Assembly: GCA_046292345.1 (NCBI GenBank)
Contig: JBKBRC010000039.1
Location: 1-21,654 of the forward strand
Source: JBKBRC01 sp046292345
GTDB taxonomy: Bacteria; Bacteroidota; Rhodothermia; Rhodothermales; Rubricoccaceae
Length of the DNA: 21,654 nt
Direction: 5' to 3'
Both the position numbers and the translations under genes were made by a program. The notes under the pieces were generated by a model that was given only the letters and a program-made list of their open reading frames with translations, did no database searches and had not been told where the DNA came from. Every line of letters begins with the position of its first letter. Position 1 is the stretch's first letter. Below are positions 15,550-21,654 of the stretch, in pieces.

Positions 15550-15556
15550 CACAATC

Positions 15557-15564
15557 TAGTTTCT
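15557..15564 (+). promoter_or_regulatory. Possible -7 promoter element (TAGTTTCT)
   Basis: TAGTTTCT lies in a short AT-richer patch 22 bp before the ATG of the epimerase-hydrolase fusion gene and loosely resembles TAnnTTTG. Any -33 element would fall inside the degenerate end of the 15-bp array. Confidence 0.25.
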
Positions 15565-15585
15565 CCTCGTCTCGCCCTTGCGCCC

Positions 15586-16902
15586 ATGACGCTCGATCAC
15601 CTTGGCATTGCCGCCGCCAGCGCCGACGCCTCCCGCCTCTTCGCCGCGCTGCTCGGCGCCGCGCCCTACAAGACCGAGACCGTCGCTCGAGAGGGCGTCA
15701 CGACGGTCTTCTTCGGCGACGGCGGGCGCGCCGGCGCCGCGCCCAAGCTCGAGCTGCTGCTCGCCGCCTCCGACGACTCGCCCGTGGCGCGCTTTCTGGC
15801 CACGCGCGGGCCGGGCCTGCACCACGTGGCCTTCGAGGTGCCCGACCTCGAAGCTGCCATGACCCGCGTGCGCGCGCTCGGCGTGCGCACGCTCGCCGAC
15901 GCCCCCAAACCCGGCGCCGACGGCATGGACATCGTCTTTCTCCACCCCAAAGACACCGCGGGCGTGCTCGTCGAGCTGTGCCAGCGCCGGGCGCCGGCCT
16001 GGGCCACGCGCGTCGTGGAGACGCCTGAGGGGCCCCTCGCGGTGCACGTGGCCGGTCCCGAGGACGCCCCCACGCTCGTGGCACTGCACGGCGCCACGGC
16101 CGCCGCGGCGCAGCTCCGCCCGCTCACCGAGCGCTGGGCGCGCCGCTTCCGCGTCCTCGCGCTCGACCTGCCCGGCCACGGCGGCAGCGCGCCACGCGGC
16201 GACGGCTCATGGCAATCCTTCGCCGACGCCGTCGGGCAGGCCCTCGACGCGCTCGGGCGGACGCGCGCGCACCTGTTCGGCTACTCGATGGGCGGCGGCG
16301 CGGCGCTCGCGTTTGCGCTCGCGCGCCCGGACTGCGTGGAGCGCCTCGCGGTACACGCGACGCACGTCTGGTGGGACGAGGCGCTCGCGCGTCAGTTCAT
16401 CGCCGGCCTCGACCCGCACGCGCAGCCACCGGCCTACGCCGCACACCTCGCCGCGTGGCACGGCGACGCCTGGCCCGCCGTGCTCGAGCGCACGGCCGCC
16501 TTCGTGCGCGCTCTGCCCGCCAACCCGCTCCCGCCCGGCGCGCTCGCGACCCTGCGCGCGCCGGCGCTCGTCACGCACGGCGACGCCGACCGCCTCTTCC
16601 CCGTCGAGCGTGGCGTGGCGCTCTTCCGCACGCTCCCGAACGCTCGCCTGTCCGTCCTGCCAGGCCTCGGGCATGCACTCGCCAGCGCGCCGGTGCAGCT
16701 CGGGCCGCTCGCGGAGCACGTCGAGGCGCATCTGCTCGGCGCCCCAGCCGCAGCGGAGCGCTCCGGCGACGGCGAAGGGACCAGCGACGGCGAAGAGACC
16801 AGCGACGGCGAAGAGACCAGCGACGGCGAAGGGACCGGCGGCGCGCCCGCGCGTACTCTGCCCGCAGCCCTCCCGCCCGGCGCAGCCCTCCCGCCCGCAT
16901 GA
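15586..16902 (+). CDS. Methylmalonyl-CoA-epimerase-like (VOC) domain fused to alpha/beta hydrolase
   Basis: A 438-residue two-domain protein. Residues 1-135 form a VOC/glyoxalase domain of the methylmalonyl-CoA epimerase type: 'LDHLGIAAAS' with H5, 'KLELLL' around 54-59, 'GPGLHHVAFEVPDLEAAM' with H79/H80, and 'GVLVELCQ' with E130, matching the usual metal-ligand positions. Residues about 140-385 form an alpha/beta hydrolase: oxyanion-hole motif 'ALHGAT', 'LDLPGHGGS', nucleophile elbow 'GYSMGGG' with S234, acid D335 in 'HGDADRLFP', and H363 in 'GLGHAL', so the triad is complete. The C-terminus is an acidic 18-bp-encoded repeat (Asp-Gly-Glu-x-Thr-Ser) and a Pro/Ala tail. Epimerases of this type are normally single-domain, about 130-150 residues; the fusion may couple an acyl-CoA reaction to thioester or ester hydrolysis (inference). 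The ATG at 15586 is chosen because VOC homology starts immediately. The stop overlaps the uvrC ATG. Confidence 0.82.
   Translation: MTLDHLGIAAASADASRLFAALLGAAPYKTETVAREGVTTVFFGDGGRAGAAPKLELLLAASDDSPVARFLATRGPGLHHVAFEVPDLEAAMTRVRALGVRTLADAPKPGADGMDIVFLHPKDTAGVLVELCQRRAPAWATRVVETPEGPLAVHVAGPEDAPTLVALHGATAAAAQLRPLTERWARRFRVLALDLPGHGGSAPRGDGSWQSFADAVGQALDALGRTRAHLFGYSMGGGAALAFALARPDCVERLAVHATHVWWDEALARQFIAGLDPHAQPPAYAAHLAAWHGDAWPAVLERTAAFVRALPANPLPPGALATLRAPALVTHGDADRLFPVERGVALFRTLPNARLSVLPGLGHALASAPVQLGPLAEHVEAHLLGAPAAAERSGDGEGTSDGEETSDGEETSDGEGTGGAPARTLPAALPPGAALPPA
16768..16839 (+). repeat. 18-bp tandem repeat, four copies, in an acidic C-terminal tail
   Basis: Four units of gacggcgaagrgaccrgc (variation only g/a) encode four copies of Asp-Gly-Glu-x-Thr-Ser/Gly in the tail of the fusion protein, after the hydrolase domain ends. 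Confidence 0.92.
16863..16898 (+). repeat. 18-bp duplication ending exactly at the uvrC start codon
   Basis: Two copies of cgcagccctcccgcccgg (last base c in the second copy) at 16863-16880 and 16881-16898. The ATG of uvrC begins at 16899. In the upstream frame they encode a Pro/Ala-rich end of the fusion protein. This is where a ribosome binding site for uvrC would be expected, and none is seen. Confidence 0.9.
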
Positions 16903-18788
16903 CCGACGCGCTCGCCGATAAGATCGCCCACCTGCCCACCGGCCCCGGCGTCTACCAGCACAAAGACGCCGCCGGCACGACGCTCTATGTGGGCAAGGCC
17001 AAGAACCTCCGCAACAGGGTCCGCAGCTACTTCCAGGAGTCGCGTCCGCGCGACGGCCGCCTCCAGGTGCTCGTCTCTAAGATCGCTGACGTGGAGGTGA
17101 TCGTGACCGACACCGAGGCCGAGGCGCTCATCCTCGAAAACAACCTCATCAAGGAGCTCCAGCCGCGCTACAACGTCAACCTGCGCGACGACAAGACGTA
17201 CCCGTTCATCTGCGTCAAGAACGAGCGCTTCCCGCGCGTCTTCCCGACGCGCACCGTCCGCCGCGACGGCTCGCTCTACTTCGGGCCGTACACGGACGTG
17301 AAGGCGATGAACCTGGTCCTCAAGACGATCAAAGACCTGTTCAAGCTGCGCTCATGCGCGCTCCACCTCTCGCAGGCGGCCATCGAGGCGGGCAAGTACC
17401 AGCCCTGCCTGGACTACCACATCCAGCGCTGCGCCGCGCCGTGCGTGGGCTACGAATCCGAGGAGCACTACAACGCCACGATCGAACAGATCAAGAAGCT
17501 ACTCTCGGGTAAGACCGACGAGCTGGCCGCGCTCCTGCGCGACGAGATGATGCGCCTGGCCGGCGAGAAGCGCTTCGAGGAGGCAGCCGAGCTGCGCGAC
17601 CGCGCCGCCGCGCTCGACGCGTACCGTCAGAAGCAGAAAATCGTCACCGACAGCGACGTCGACCGCGACCTGTTCGCGCTCGCCGTCAGCCGCGAGGACG
17701 ACGTGGCCGTAGGGGTGCTGTTCAAGGTGCGCGAGGGCAAGATCGTCGGGCGGCAGCACAAGATCCTGCGCGGCATAGAGGGCAGCGACGACGAGACGCT
17801 GATGCAGCGCTTCGTGGAGGGCCACTATGCCGAGGCGGCCTTCTTTCCGGCTGAGGTCTACACCGCCCTCCCGCTGGCCGATGCCGGGCCGGTCGAGGCG
17901 CTGCTGCGGATGCACACCGGGCGCCGCGTACCGGTGCGCGTGCCGGCGCGCGGCGAGAAAGCGGATCTGCTGCGCATGGTCGAGGCCAACGCGACGCTGC
18001 TGCTCGGCGAGTGGCAGCGCCAGAAGGAAAAGCGCGACGAGGAGCGCGTCCCGCGCTCGGTCCTCGCGCTCCAGCGCGACCTGCGCCTGCCCCGCCCGCC
18101 GCGCCGCATCGAGACGTTCGACATCTCGCACCTCGGCGGCACGGGCACCGTCGCCTCGTGCGTCGTGTTCGAGGACGGACGGCCCAAGAAGTCCGAGTAC
18201 CGCACGTTCAAGATCCGCACGGTCGCGCACGGCAAGCCGGACGACTTCCAGTCGATGCGCGAGGTCGTCGGGCGGCGCTACGCGCGTGTGCTCGAGGAGA
18301 ACGGCCCCTGGCCAGACCTGGTCATCATCGACGGCGGCAAGGGGCAGCTCTCGTCGGCCGTCGAGAGCCTCGAGGCGGCCGGCGTCTACGGGCGCTTCCC
18401 GGTCGTGGGGCTCGCCAAGCGGCTCGAGGAGGTGTTCCTGCCCGGCCAGAGCCAGAGCGTGATCATCCCCCGCACGTCGTCGAGCCTGCGCCTGATCCAG
18501 CAGGCGCGCGACGAGGCGCACCGCTTCGCGGTCACGGCGCAGCGCAAGCAGCGCGCGCTCAAAGACCTGCGCAGCGAACTGCTCGACGTCCCGGGCGTCG
18601 GCGCGCGCTCGGCGCAGAAGCTGCTCACCACGCTCGGCAGCGTGCGCGCCGTGCGCGAGGCCTCCGAGCCCGAGATCGCGGCGGTCGTGGGGCCGGCGCT
18701 CGCGCGCAAGGTGCGCGCCCACTTCGACCGGCTCGCCGCCGCGCCCGACGGCGAGCGCCCCGCCCCGTCCGCCTCCGAGACGCCGTGA
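16899..18788 (+). CDS. uvrC: Excinuclease ABC subunit C (UvrC)
   Basis: A 629-residue UvrC, the nuclease that cuts on both sides of a lesion in nucleotide excision repair with UvrA and UvrB. The N-terminal GIY-YIG nuclease reads 'GPGVYQ' (residues 15-20) and 'LYVGKAKNLRNRVRSYF' (about 29-45). A cysteine-containing region follows ('RSCALHLSQ', 'CLDYHIQRCAAPCVGY'). The UVR domain that contacts UvrB is near 200-245 ('RFEEAAELRDRAAALD'), the RNase-H-like nuclease starts near 406 with 'FDISHLGGTGTVASCVVF' and includes 'PDLVIIDGGKGQLSSAV', and a double helix-hairpin-helix ends the chain ('LLDVPGVGARSAQKLLTTLG', near 562). Length and domains are complete. The ATG overlaps the stop of the fusion gene (ATGA), and the stop overlaps the next start, so the three genes are probably co-translated. 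Confidence 0.97.
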   Translation: MTDALADKIAHLPTGPGVYQHKDAAGTTLYVGKAKNLRNRVRSYFQESRPRDGRLQVLVSKIADVEVIVTDTEAEALILENNLIKELQPRYNVNLRDDKTYPFICVKNERFPRVFPTRTVRRDGSLYFGPYTDVKAMNLVLKTIKDLFKLRSCALHLSQAAIEAGKYQPCLDYHIQRCAAPCVGYESEEHYNATIEQIKKLLSGKTDELAALLRDEMMRLAGEKRFEEAAELRDRAAALDAYRQKQKIVTDSDVDRDLFALAVSREDDVAVGVLFKVREGKIVGRQHKILRGIEGSDDETLMQRFVEGHYAEAAFFPAEVYTALPLADAGPVEALLRMHTGRRVPVRVPARGEKADLLRMVEANATLLLGEWQRQKEKRDEERVPRSVLALQRDLRLPRPPRRIETFDISHLGGTGTVASCVVFEDGRPKKSEYRTFKIRTVAHGKPDDFQSMREVVGRRYARVLEENGPWPDLVIIDGGKGQLSSAVESLEAAGVYGRFPVVGLAKRLEEVFLPGQSQSVIIPRTSSSLRLIQQARDEAHRFAVTAQRKQRALKDLRSELLDVPGVGARSAQKLLTTLGSVRAVREASEPEIAAVVGPALARKVRAHFDRLAAAPDGERPAPSASETP

Positions 18789-19366
18789 TTGCCGCGCTCG
18801 CTTCGCGCCACGCCGCGCTCGCCGCGCGCCGCGAGGCCTTCCTGAACGCCCTGGAGGGCCTGCCGGCCGATGTGCTGGCCCGGGCGCCGGCGCCGGGCGC
18901 GTGGTCGCTCGCGCAGCTGGCCGAGCACCTCTACCGGGTCGAGGAGCAGGTGGTGGCCGGCGCCGAGCGCGCGCGCGCGCGGCCGTCCTCTCGCGGGCTG
19001 CCGGCGCTGCCGCGTCTGCGTGCGGCCGTGCTGCGGGCCGTGCTGCGCCTGCCTGTGCGCATCCCGGCGCCGCGTGGCGCCGGAGCCGTGCTCCCCTCGG
19101 ACGCGCCCGACATGCCTGCCGTCGCCGCGGCCTGGCGCGCCCTGGACGCTCGCCGCGAGCGCGCCTTCGGGACGATGGACGCCGCGTGGCTGCGCCGCCC
19201 GGCGTTCCGCCATCCGCTCCTGGGGCTCATGCCGCCCCACGACGCGCTCGCGTTCGCCGCGCAGCACTTCGACCACCACGTGGCGCAGCTTCGCCGGACG
19301 CTCGAGGCCGTCGCGCCGGTCCATGCGGCGCGTGCGGAGCCCGTCGCCCGCGCGGCGCACGGGTGA
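18785..19366 (+). CDS. DinB-like four-helix protein
   Basis: A 193-residue helical protein of the DinB/YfiT-like class. It starts with a GTG that overlaps the uvrC stop (GTGA at 18785-18788). Family features are 'APAPGAWSLAQLAEHLYRVE' (about residues 36-55), with a His in the usual first metal-ligand region, and 'FAAQHFDHHVAQLRRTLEAV' near the end, with the paired His of the third ligand region. Family members bind a divalent metal between four helices and many act as small-thiol-dependent transferases; the substrate here is unknown. The upstream frame is open within uvrC, so the start relies on the overlap and on homology starting just after it. Coupling to uvrC suggests stress-related co-expression, but Rhodothermales neighbourhoods would have to be compared. 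Confidence 0.72.
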   Translation: MIAALASRHAALAARREAFLNALEGLPADVLARAPAPGAWSLAQLAEHLYRVEEQVVAGAERARARPSSRGLPALPRLRAAVLRAVLRLPVRIPAPRGAGAVLPSDAPDMPAVAAAWRALDARRERAFGTMDAAWLRRPAFRHPLLGLMPPHDALAFAAQHFDHHVAQLRRTLEAVAPVHAARAEPVARAAHG

Positions 19367-19485
19367 GGGGTCCCCACGGCGACGAGGCCCGCGCACGACG
19401 ACGAGGCTCGTACAGGGTGGTCTGAAAGGGGCGCTTGCGCCGGGCCGGCCGTCCTGCGAGCTTCGGGGGCTCTACCGTGGCCGCC

Positions 19486-19520
19486 TCTATGCTCAACTAC
19501 ATCTATGCTCAACTACATCT
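19486..19520 (+). repeat. 16-bp tandem duplication over the spmA start codon
   Basis: tctatgctcaactaca occurs at 19486-19501 and 19502-19517, with a further 3-bp partial copy. Each unit carries an ATG (19489 and 19505). Because the period is 16 bp the two ATGs are in different frames; only 19505 leads into the SpmA-like protein. Confidence 0.93.
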
Positions 19521-20539
19521 GGGCCGGGCTCATCGTCTCGAGCCTGGTCTTCGCGCTCTTCTACGACGGGCGCGACCTCGCGCGCGACACGTACCGCAAC
19601 GGCGAGCCCCTGCCCGTGACGCTCGTCGTCCCGGGCGGGGCCGATCCCACCGCCGACCGGCAGGCCGTCACGGTGCGGATCGACACGGCGCGCTACAAGC
19701 AGTTCTACGACACAGACGCCGTGCCGGACACTGCGTACGCAGGCACGCTCGTCACGAGCGCCTCCGGCCGGCAGCTCCGCTTCGCCGCGGACGCAGCGCT
19801 CCCCGAGCCGCTCGCGCAGATCCGCGACAGTACCAACCCACGCGACAAGGTGCTGCAGGGCGCCCTCGGGCCGCTCGTGCCCGCTCCCGCCGGGGCGCCC
19901 GAAGGCGCCTTCGAGACCACGGTCACGTTCGATCCGGTGCGCTTCGTCAAGCTCAACGCAATCTCGGCCGCCGCGCTCAGCTTCGCCGAGACGGCCGTCA
20001 CGCTCGCGCTCGGACTCATCGGCGTGCTGGCGCTGTTCCTCGGGCTGATGAAGATCGCCGAGCAGGCCGGCGTGATTCAGGCGCTCGTGCGCGTCGTGCG
20101 CCCGCTGCTGCGCCCGCTCTTCCCCGACATCCCCAGAGACCACCCGGCCATGGGGCTGATCGCGCTCAACCTGGCCGCCAACGTGTTTGGCCTCGGCAAT
20201 GCCGCCACGCCGTTCGGCATCAAGGCGATGGAATCGCTCCAGGAGCTCAACCCGGTCAAGGACACGGCCACGAACGCGCAGGTGATGCTGCTGGCCATGA
20301 ATACGGCGAGCGTGCAGCTCGTGCCGCCGGTGCTGCTGATCGCGCTCATCGGGATGGAGATCAACCAGGTCATCTTCGCGATCATCTTCACGACGACGGT
20401 TTCGCTTTTTGTTGCAATAACGGCCGCTAAGCTGCTGAGCCGCCTGCCGGCCTTCCGCCGCTCGGACCCGCTGCGCGCCGCGCCCGACGCCGCGCCAGGT
20501 GCTCCCCCTTCCACCCCGGCGTCTCCCACGCAGCCCTGA
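19505..20539 (+). CDS. spmA: SpmA-like nucleoside-recognition (Gate) membrane protein
   Basis: A 344-residue membrane protein with the Gate/nucleoside recognition domain of SpmA. TM1 is at about residues 4-20, and further segments lie at about 152-190, 214-235, 260-285 and 288-308. The family core is 'LIALNLAANVFGLGNAATPF' (218-237) followed by 'GIKAMESLQELNP' and 'MLLAMNTASVQLVPP'. Between TM1 and the next segment there is a soluble stretch of about 125 residues rich in strands ('LPVTLVVPGG', 'RQAVTVRIDTARYKQFYDTD'), which makes this protein much longer than Bacillus SpmA (about 196 residues). In Bacillus, SpmA and SpmB are needed for spore core dehydration; homologues occur widely in non-sporulating bacteria with no established role. 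The gene is 6 bp before spmB. The first ATG of the duplicated start (19489) is out of frame, so 19505 is chosen. Confidence 0.88.
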   Translation: MLNYIWAGLIVSSLVFALFYDGRDLARDTYRNGEPLPVTLVVPGGADPTADRQAVTVRIDTARYKQFYDTDAVPDTAYAGTLVTSASGRQLRFAADAALPEPLAQIRDSTNPRDKVLQGALGPLVPAPAGAPEGAFETTVTFDPVRFVKLNAISAAALSFAETAVTLALGLIGVLALFLGLMKIAEQAGVIQALVRVVRPLLRPLFPDIPRDHPAMGLIALNLAANVFGLGNAATPFGIKAMESLQELNPVKDTATNAQVMLLAMNTASVQLVPPVLLIALIGMEINQVIFAIIFTTTVSLFVAITAAKLLSRLPAFRRSDPLRAAPDAAPGAPPSTPASPTQP

Positions 20540-20545
20540 CACCCC

Positions 20546-21088
20546 ATGTCTGTCGTCCGCGAAGTGCTCGGCCTGCTCTCGGTCTTCGTCATCCCGGCCC
20601 TCGTGATCGGGATCCCTCTCTACGGTCTTCTCCGCCGCGTGCCGGTCTACGAGACGTTTGTCGACGGCGCGCGCGAGGGCTTCGAGCTCTCGGTGCGCAT
20701 CATCCCATACCTCGTCGCGATCCTGTTCGCCATCGGCATGTTCCGCGCCTCCGGGGCGATGGACTTTCTGACGGCCGCGCTCGCACCGGTGCTCGCACTC
20801 ATCGGCTTCCCGGCCGAGGTGCTCCCGATGGCCATCGTGCGCCCGCTGACGGGCAGCGGCTCGGCCGCCATCGTGGCCGACCTCGCGGCGCAGCACGGGC
20901 CGGACTCGCTGCTCGTCAAGATGGCCGCGACCATGTTTGGCTCGACCGAGACCACGTTCTACGTGCTCGCGGTCTACTTCGGCGCCGTCGGGGTCACGCG
21001 CGCGCGACACGCCGTCGCGGCGGGTCTGATCGCGGACGTGTGCGCGATGCTCGTTGCCGTCTGGGTGTGCCTGCTGCTCTTCGGCTGA
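20546..21088 (+). CDS. spmB: SpmB-like nucleoside-recognition (Gate) membrane protein
   Basis: A 180-residue membrane protein of normal SpmB length. It has about five hydrophobic segments and the family motifs 'VDGAREGFELSVRIIPYLVA' (about 35-54), 'AIVRPLTGSGSAAIVADL' (about 91-108) and 'KMAATMFGSTETTFYVLAVY' (about 121-140). The ATG follows the spmA stop by 6 bp, giving a two-gene operon; the two proteins probably work together, and in Bacteroidota they are often fused into one chain. The substrate is unknown. Downstream it faces the convergent DUF4130 gene with only 45 bp between the stops. Confidence 0.9.
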   Translation: MSVVREVLGLLSVFVIPALVIGIPLYGLLRRVPVYETFVDGAREGFELSVRIIPYLVAILFAIGMFRASGAMDFLTAALAPVLALIGFPAEVLPMAIVRPLTGSGSAAIVADLAAQHGPDSLLVKMAATMFGSTETTFYVLAVYFGAVGVTRARHAVAAGLIADVCAMLVAVWVCLLLFG

Positions 21089-21133
21089 GCGCGCAGGAAG
21101 GGCACGCCGGTGCGCCGCCCCCGCCCGTCGCGC

Positions 21134-21654
21134 TCAGCGGCGGAACTCGCTCAGCAGAGGCCGGTAGCGCAGCGGCACGTGCTGCCGCTGGAGACGCGGG
21201 TTGGCCCGGGCGGGAATGTTGACAGCCTCGAGGTAGGCCCGCCAGCGCCGCTGCTGCTCGGCCTCGTGCGGTGCCTGCGCCGCGGGCGGGGCCGCGCCGA
21301 CCAGCGTCCGCACCTCGCCGCGCGCGCCTGCCGAGCCCGGCGCGCCGGGCTCGGCAGGCGCGCAGGCGATCGCGTAGCCGCGCAGCGTGTCGTAGATGGT
21401 CCAGCGCATCTGCGGGTAGCGCCTCGCGAAGTGCGCGCCGATGAACGGCAGCACGTCGTGGGCCGGTGCTACGCGTGCGGCCCACGTGCCATCCACCTGC
21501 GCCTCGAAGCGCACGAACGCGTGCATCCGGTGGATCTCACGGCAGACCGCTTTGTGGAGGCGCCCGGCGAGCACAGCGGCGTCGCAGCCGTAGTCGTCCA
21601 GGGCGTCCGGTCCCTCGCGGGCCAGGCGCGGCACGAGACGCGCGAGCGCGCGGT
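21134..21654 (-). CDS. DUF4130 (TIGR03915-type) putative DNA metabolism protein, partial
   Basis: The frame is open to the right edge; a GTG at 21634 is available but homology suggests the N-terminus lies outside, so the gene is marked partial (about 173 codons to the stop). Family features are 'CREIHRMHAFVRFEAQVDG', 'VAPAHDVLPFIGAHFARRYP' and 'MRWTIYDTLRGYAIACAP', then after a variable linker the C-terminal 'YLEAVNIPARANPRLQRQ' and 'VPLRYRPLLSEF'. DUF4130 proteins are paired, and often adjacent, with a radical-SAM partner and are related by context to DNA repair or modification; some are fused to a uracil-DNA-glycosylase domain. No reaction is proven. If the usual pairing holds, the partner should lie just beyond the right edge. 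A perfect 42-bp palindrome lies in the variable linker. Confidence 0.8.
   Translation of the reverse strand, partial: RALARLVPRLAREGPDALDDYGCDAAVLAGRLHKAVCREIHRMHAFVRFEAQVDGTWAARVAPAHDVLPFIGAHFARRYPQMRWTIYDTLRGYAIACAPAEPGAPGSAGARGEVRTLVGAAPPAAQAPHEAEQQRRWRAYLEAVNIPARANPRLQRQHVPLRYRPLLSEFRR
21322..21363. repeat. Perfect 42-bp palindrome inside a coding region
   Basis: Two 21-bp arms with no loop, centred between 21342 and 21343; every one of the 21 base pairs matches. It lies in the DUF4130 gene, in the stretch encoding Pro-Gly-Ala-Pro-Gly-Ser-Ala-Gly-Ala-Arg, between two conserved parts of the protein. Confidence 0.95.

Noticed and set aside
15343..15585. N-terminal extension of the fusion gene through the 15-bp array (Val-Pro-Gly-Gly-Ala repeats)
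   Set aside because: The frame is open only because the unit has no stop codons; VOC homology begins at the ATG at 15586, and the array also lacks stops in the opposite direction.

Overview
The window is about 21.6 kb of very GC-rich bacterial DNA, densely packed with genes. It contains a PorV/PorQ-family outer-membrane protein, tandem DUF4252-type exported proteins, a Wzi-like capsule barrel, a one-chain E1 alpha/beta 2-oxoacid dehydrogenase, SpmA/SpmB proteins and start codons without clear Shine-Dalgarno sequences. Together these suggest a member of the Bacteroidota/Rhodothermota side of the tree, probably Rhodothermales (Salinibacter/Rubricoccus/Rubrivirga-like). This is inferred from gene content; there is no rRNA in the window.

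Layout from left to right. (1) 1-2538, + strand: a probable 3' end of a membrane/anti-sigma-like protein, two overlapping DUF4252-like exported proteins (the second a lipoprotein), and a solo B3/4 tRNA-editing-like domain protein. (2) 2532-6140, - strand: a fused branched-chain-type 2-oxoacid dehydrogenase E1, preceded by a polyprenyl-phosphate sugar transferase. (3) 6293-7897, + strand: a Wzi-like barrel divergent from the sugar transferase, forming an exopolysaccharide/capsule pair. (4) 8196-10183, - strand: a TonB-like protein and a PorV-like barrel. (5) 10291-11499, + strand: RlmI-type rRNA methyltransferase, convergent with an operon at 15325-11544 (- strand) of a CDF metal transporter, a CoA-disulfide-reductase-like flavoprotein and RsmB. 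(6) 15586-19366, + strand: an overlapping cluster of a methylmalonyl-CoA-epimerase-like/alpha-beta-hydrolase fusion, UvrC and a DinB-like protein. (7) 19505-21088, + strand: SpmA and SpmB homologues. (8) The right edge: a partial DUF4130 (TIGR03915-type) gene on the - strand. No tRNA, rRNA, CRISPR array or transposase gene is seen.

The most unusual signal is a set of short tandem duplications with unrelated sequences but similar period (15, 16 or 18 bp), sitting at gene starts and ends. There are three larger 15-bp arrays: at the 3' end of the lipoprotein gene, over the stop codon of the Wzi-like gene, and in the divergent region between the CDF and fusion genes. Two-copy duplications lie over or next to the start codons of the DUF4252, TonB-like, uvrC and spmA genes and next to the stop of the B3/4 gene. 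Both 100-N assembly gaps fall inside 15-bp arrays, so the true arrays are probably longer than shown. A perfect 42-bp palindrome inside the DUF4130 gene is a second unexplained element.

The genes are mostly housekeeping or envelope functions: rRNA methylation (RlmI, RsmB), DNA repair (UvrC, DUF4130), acyl-CoA/branched-chain metabolism (E1 fusion, epimerase fusion), and surface polysaccharide and outer-membrane proteins. The sequence does not by itself show an obvious dedicated defence or biosynthetic system.
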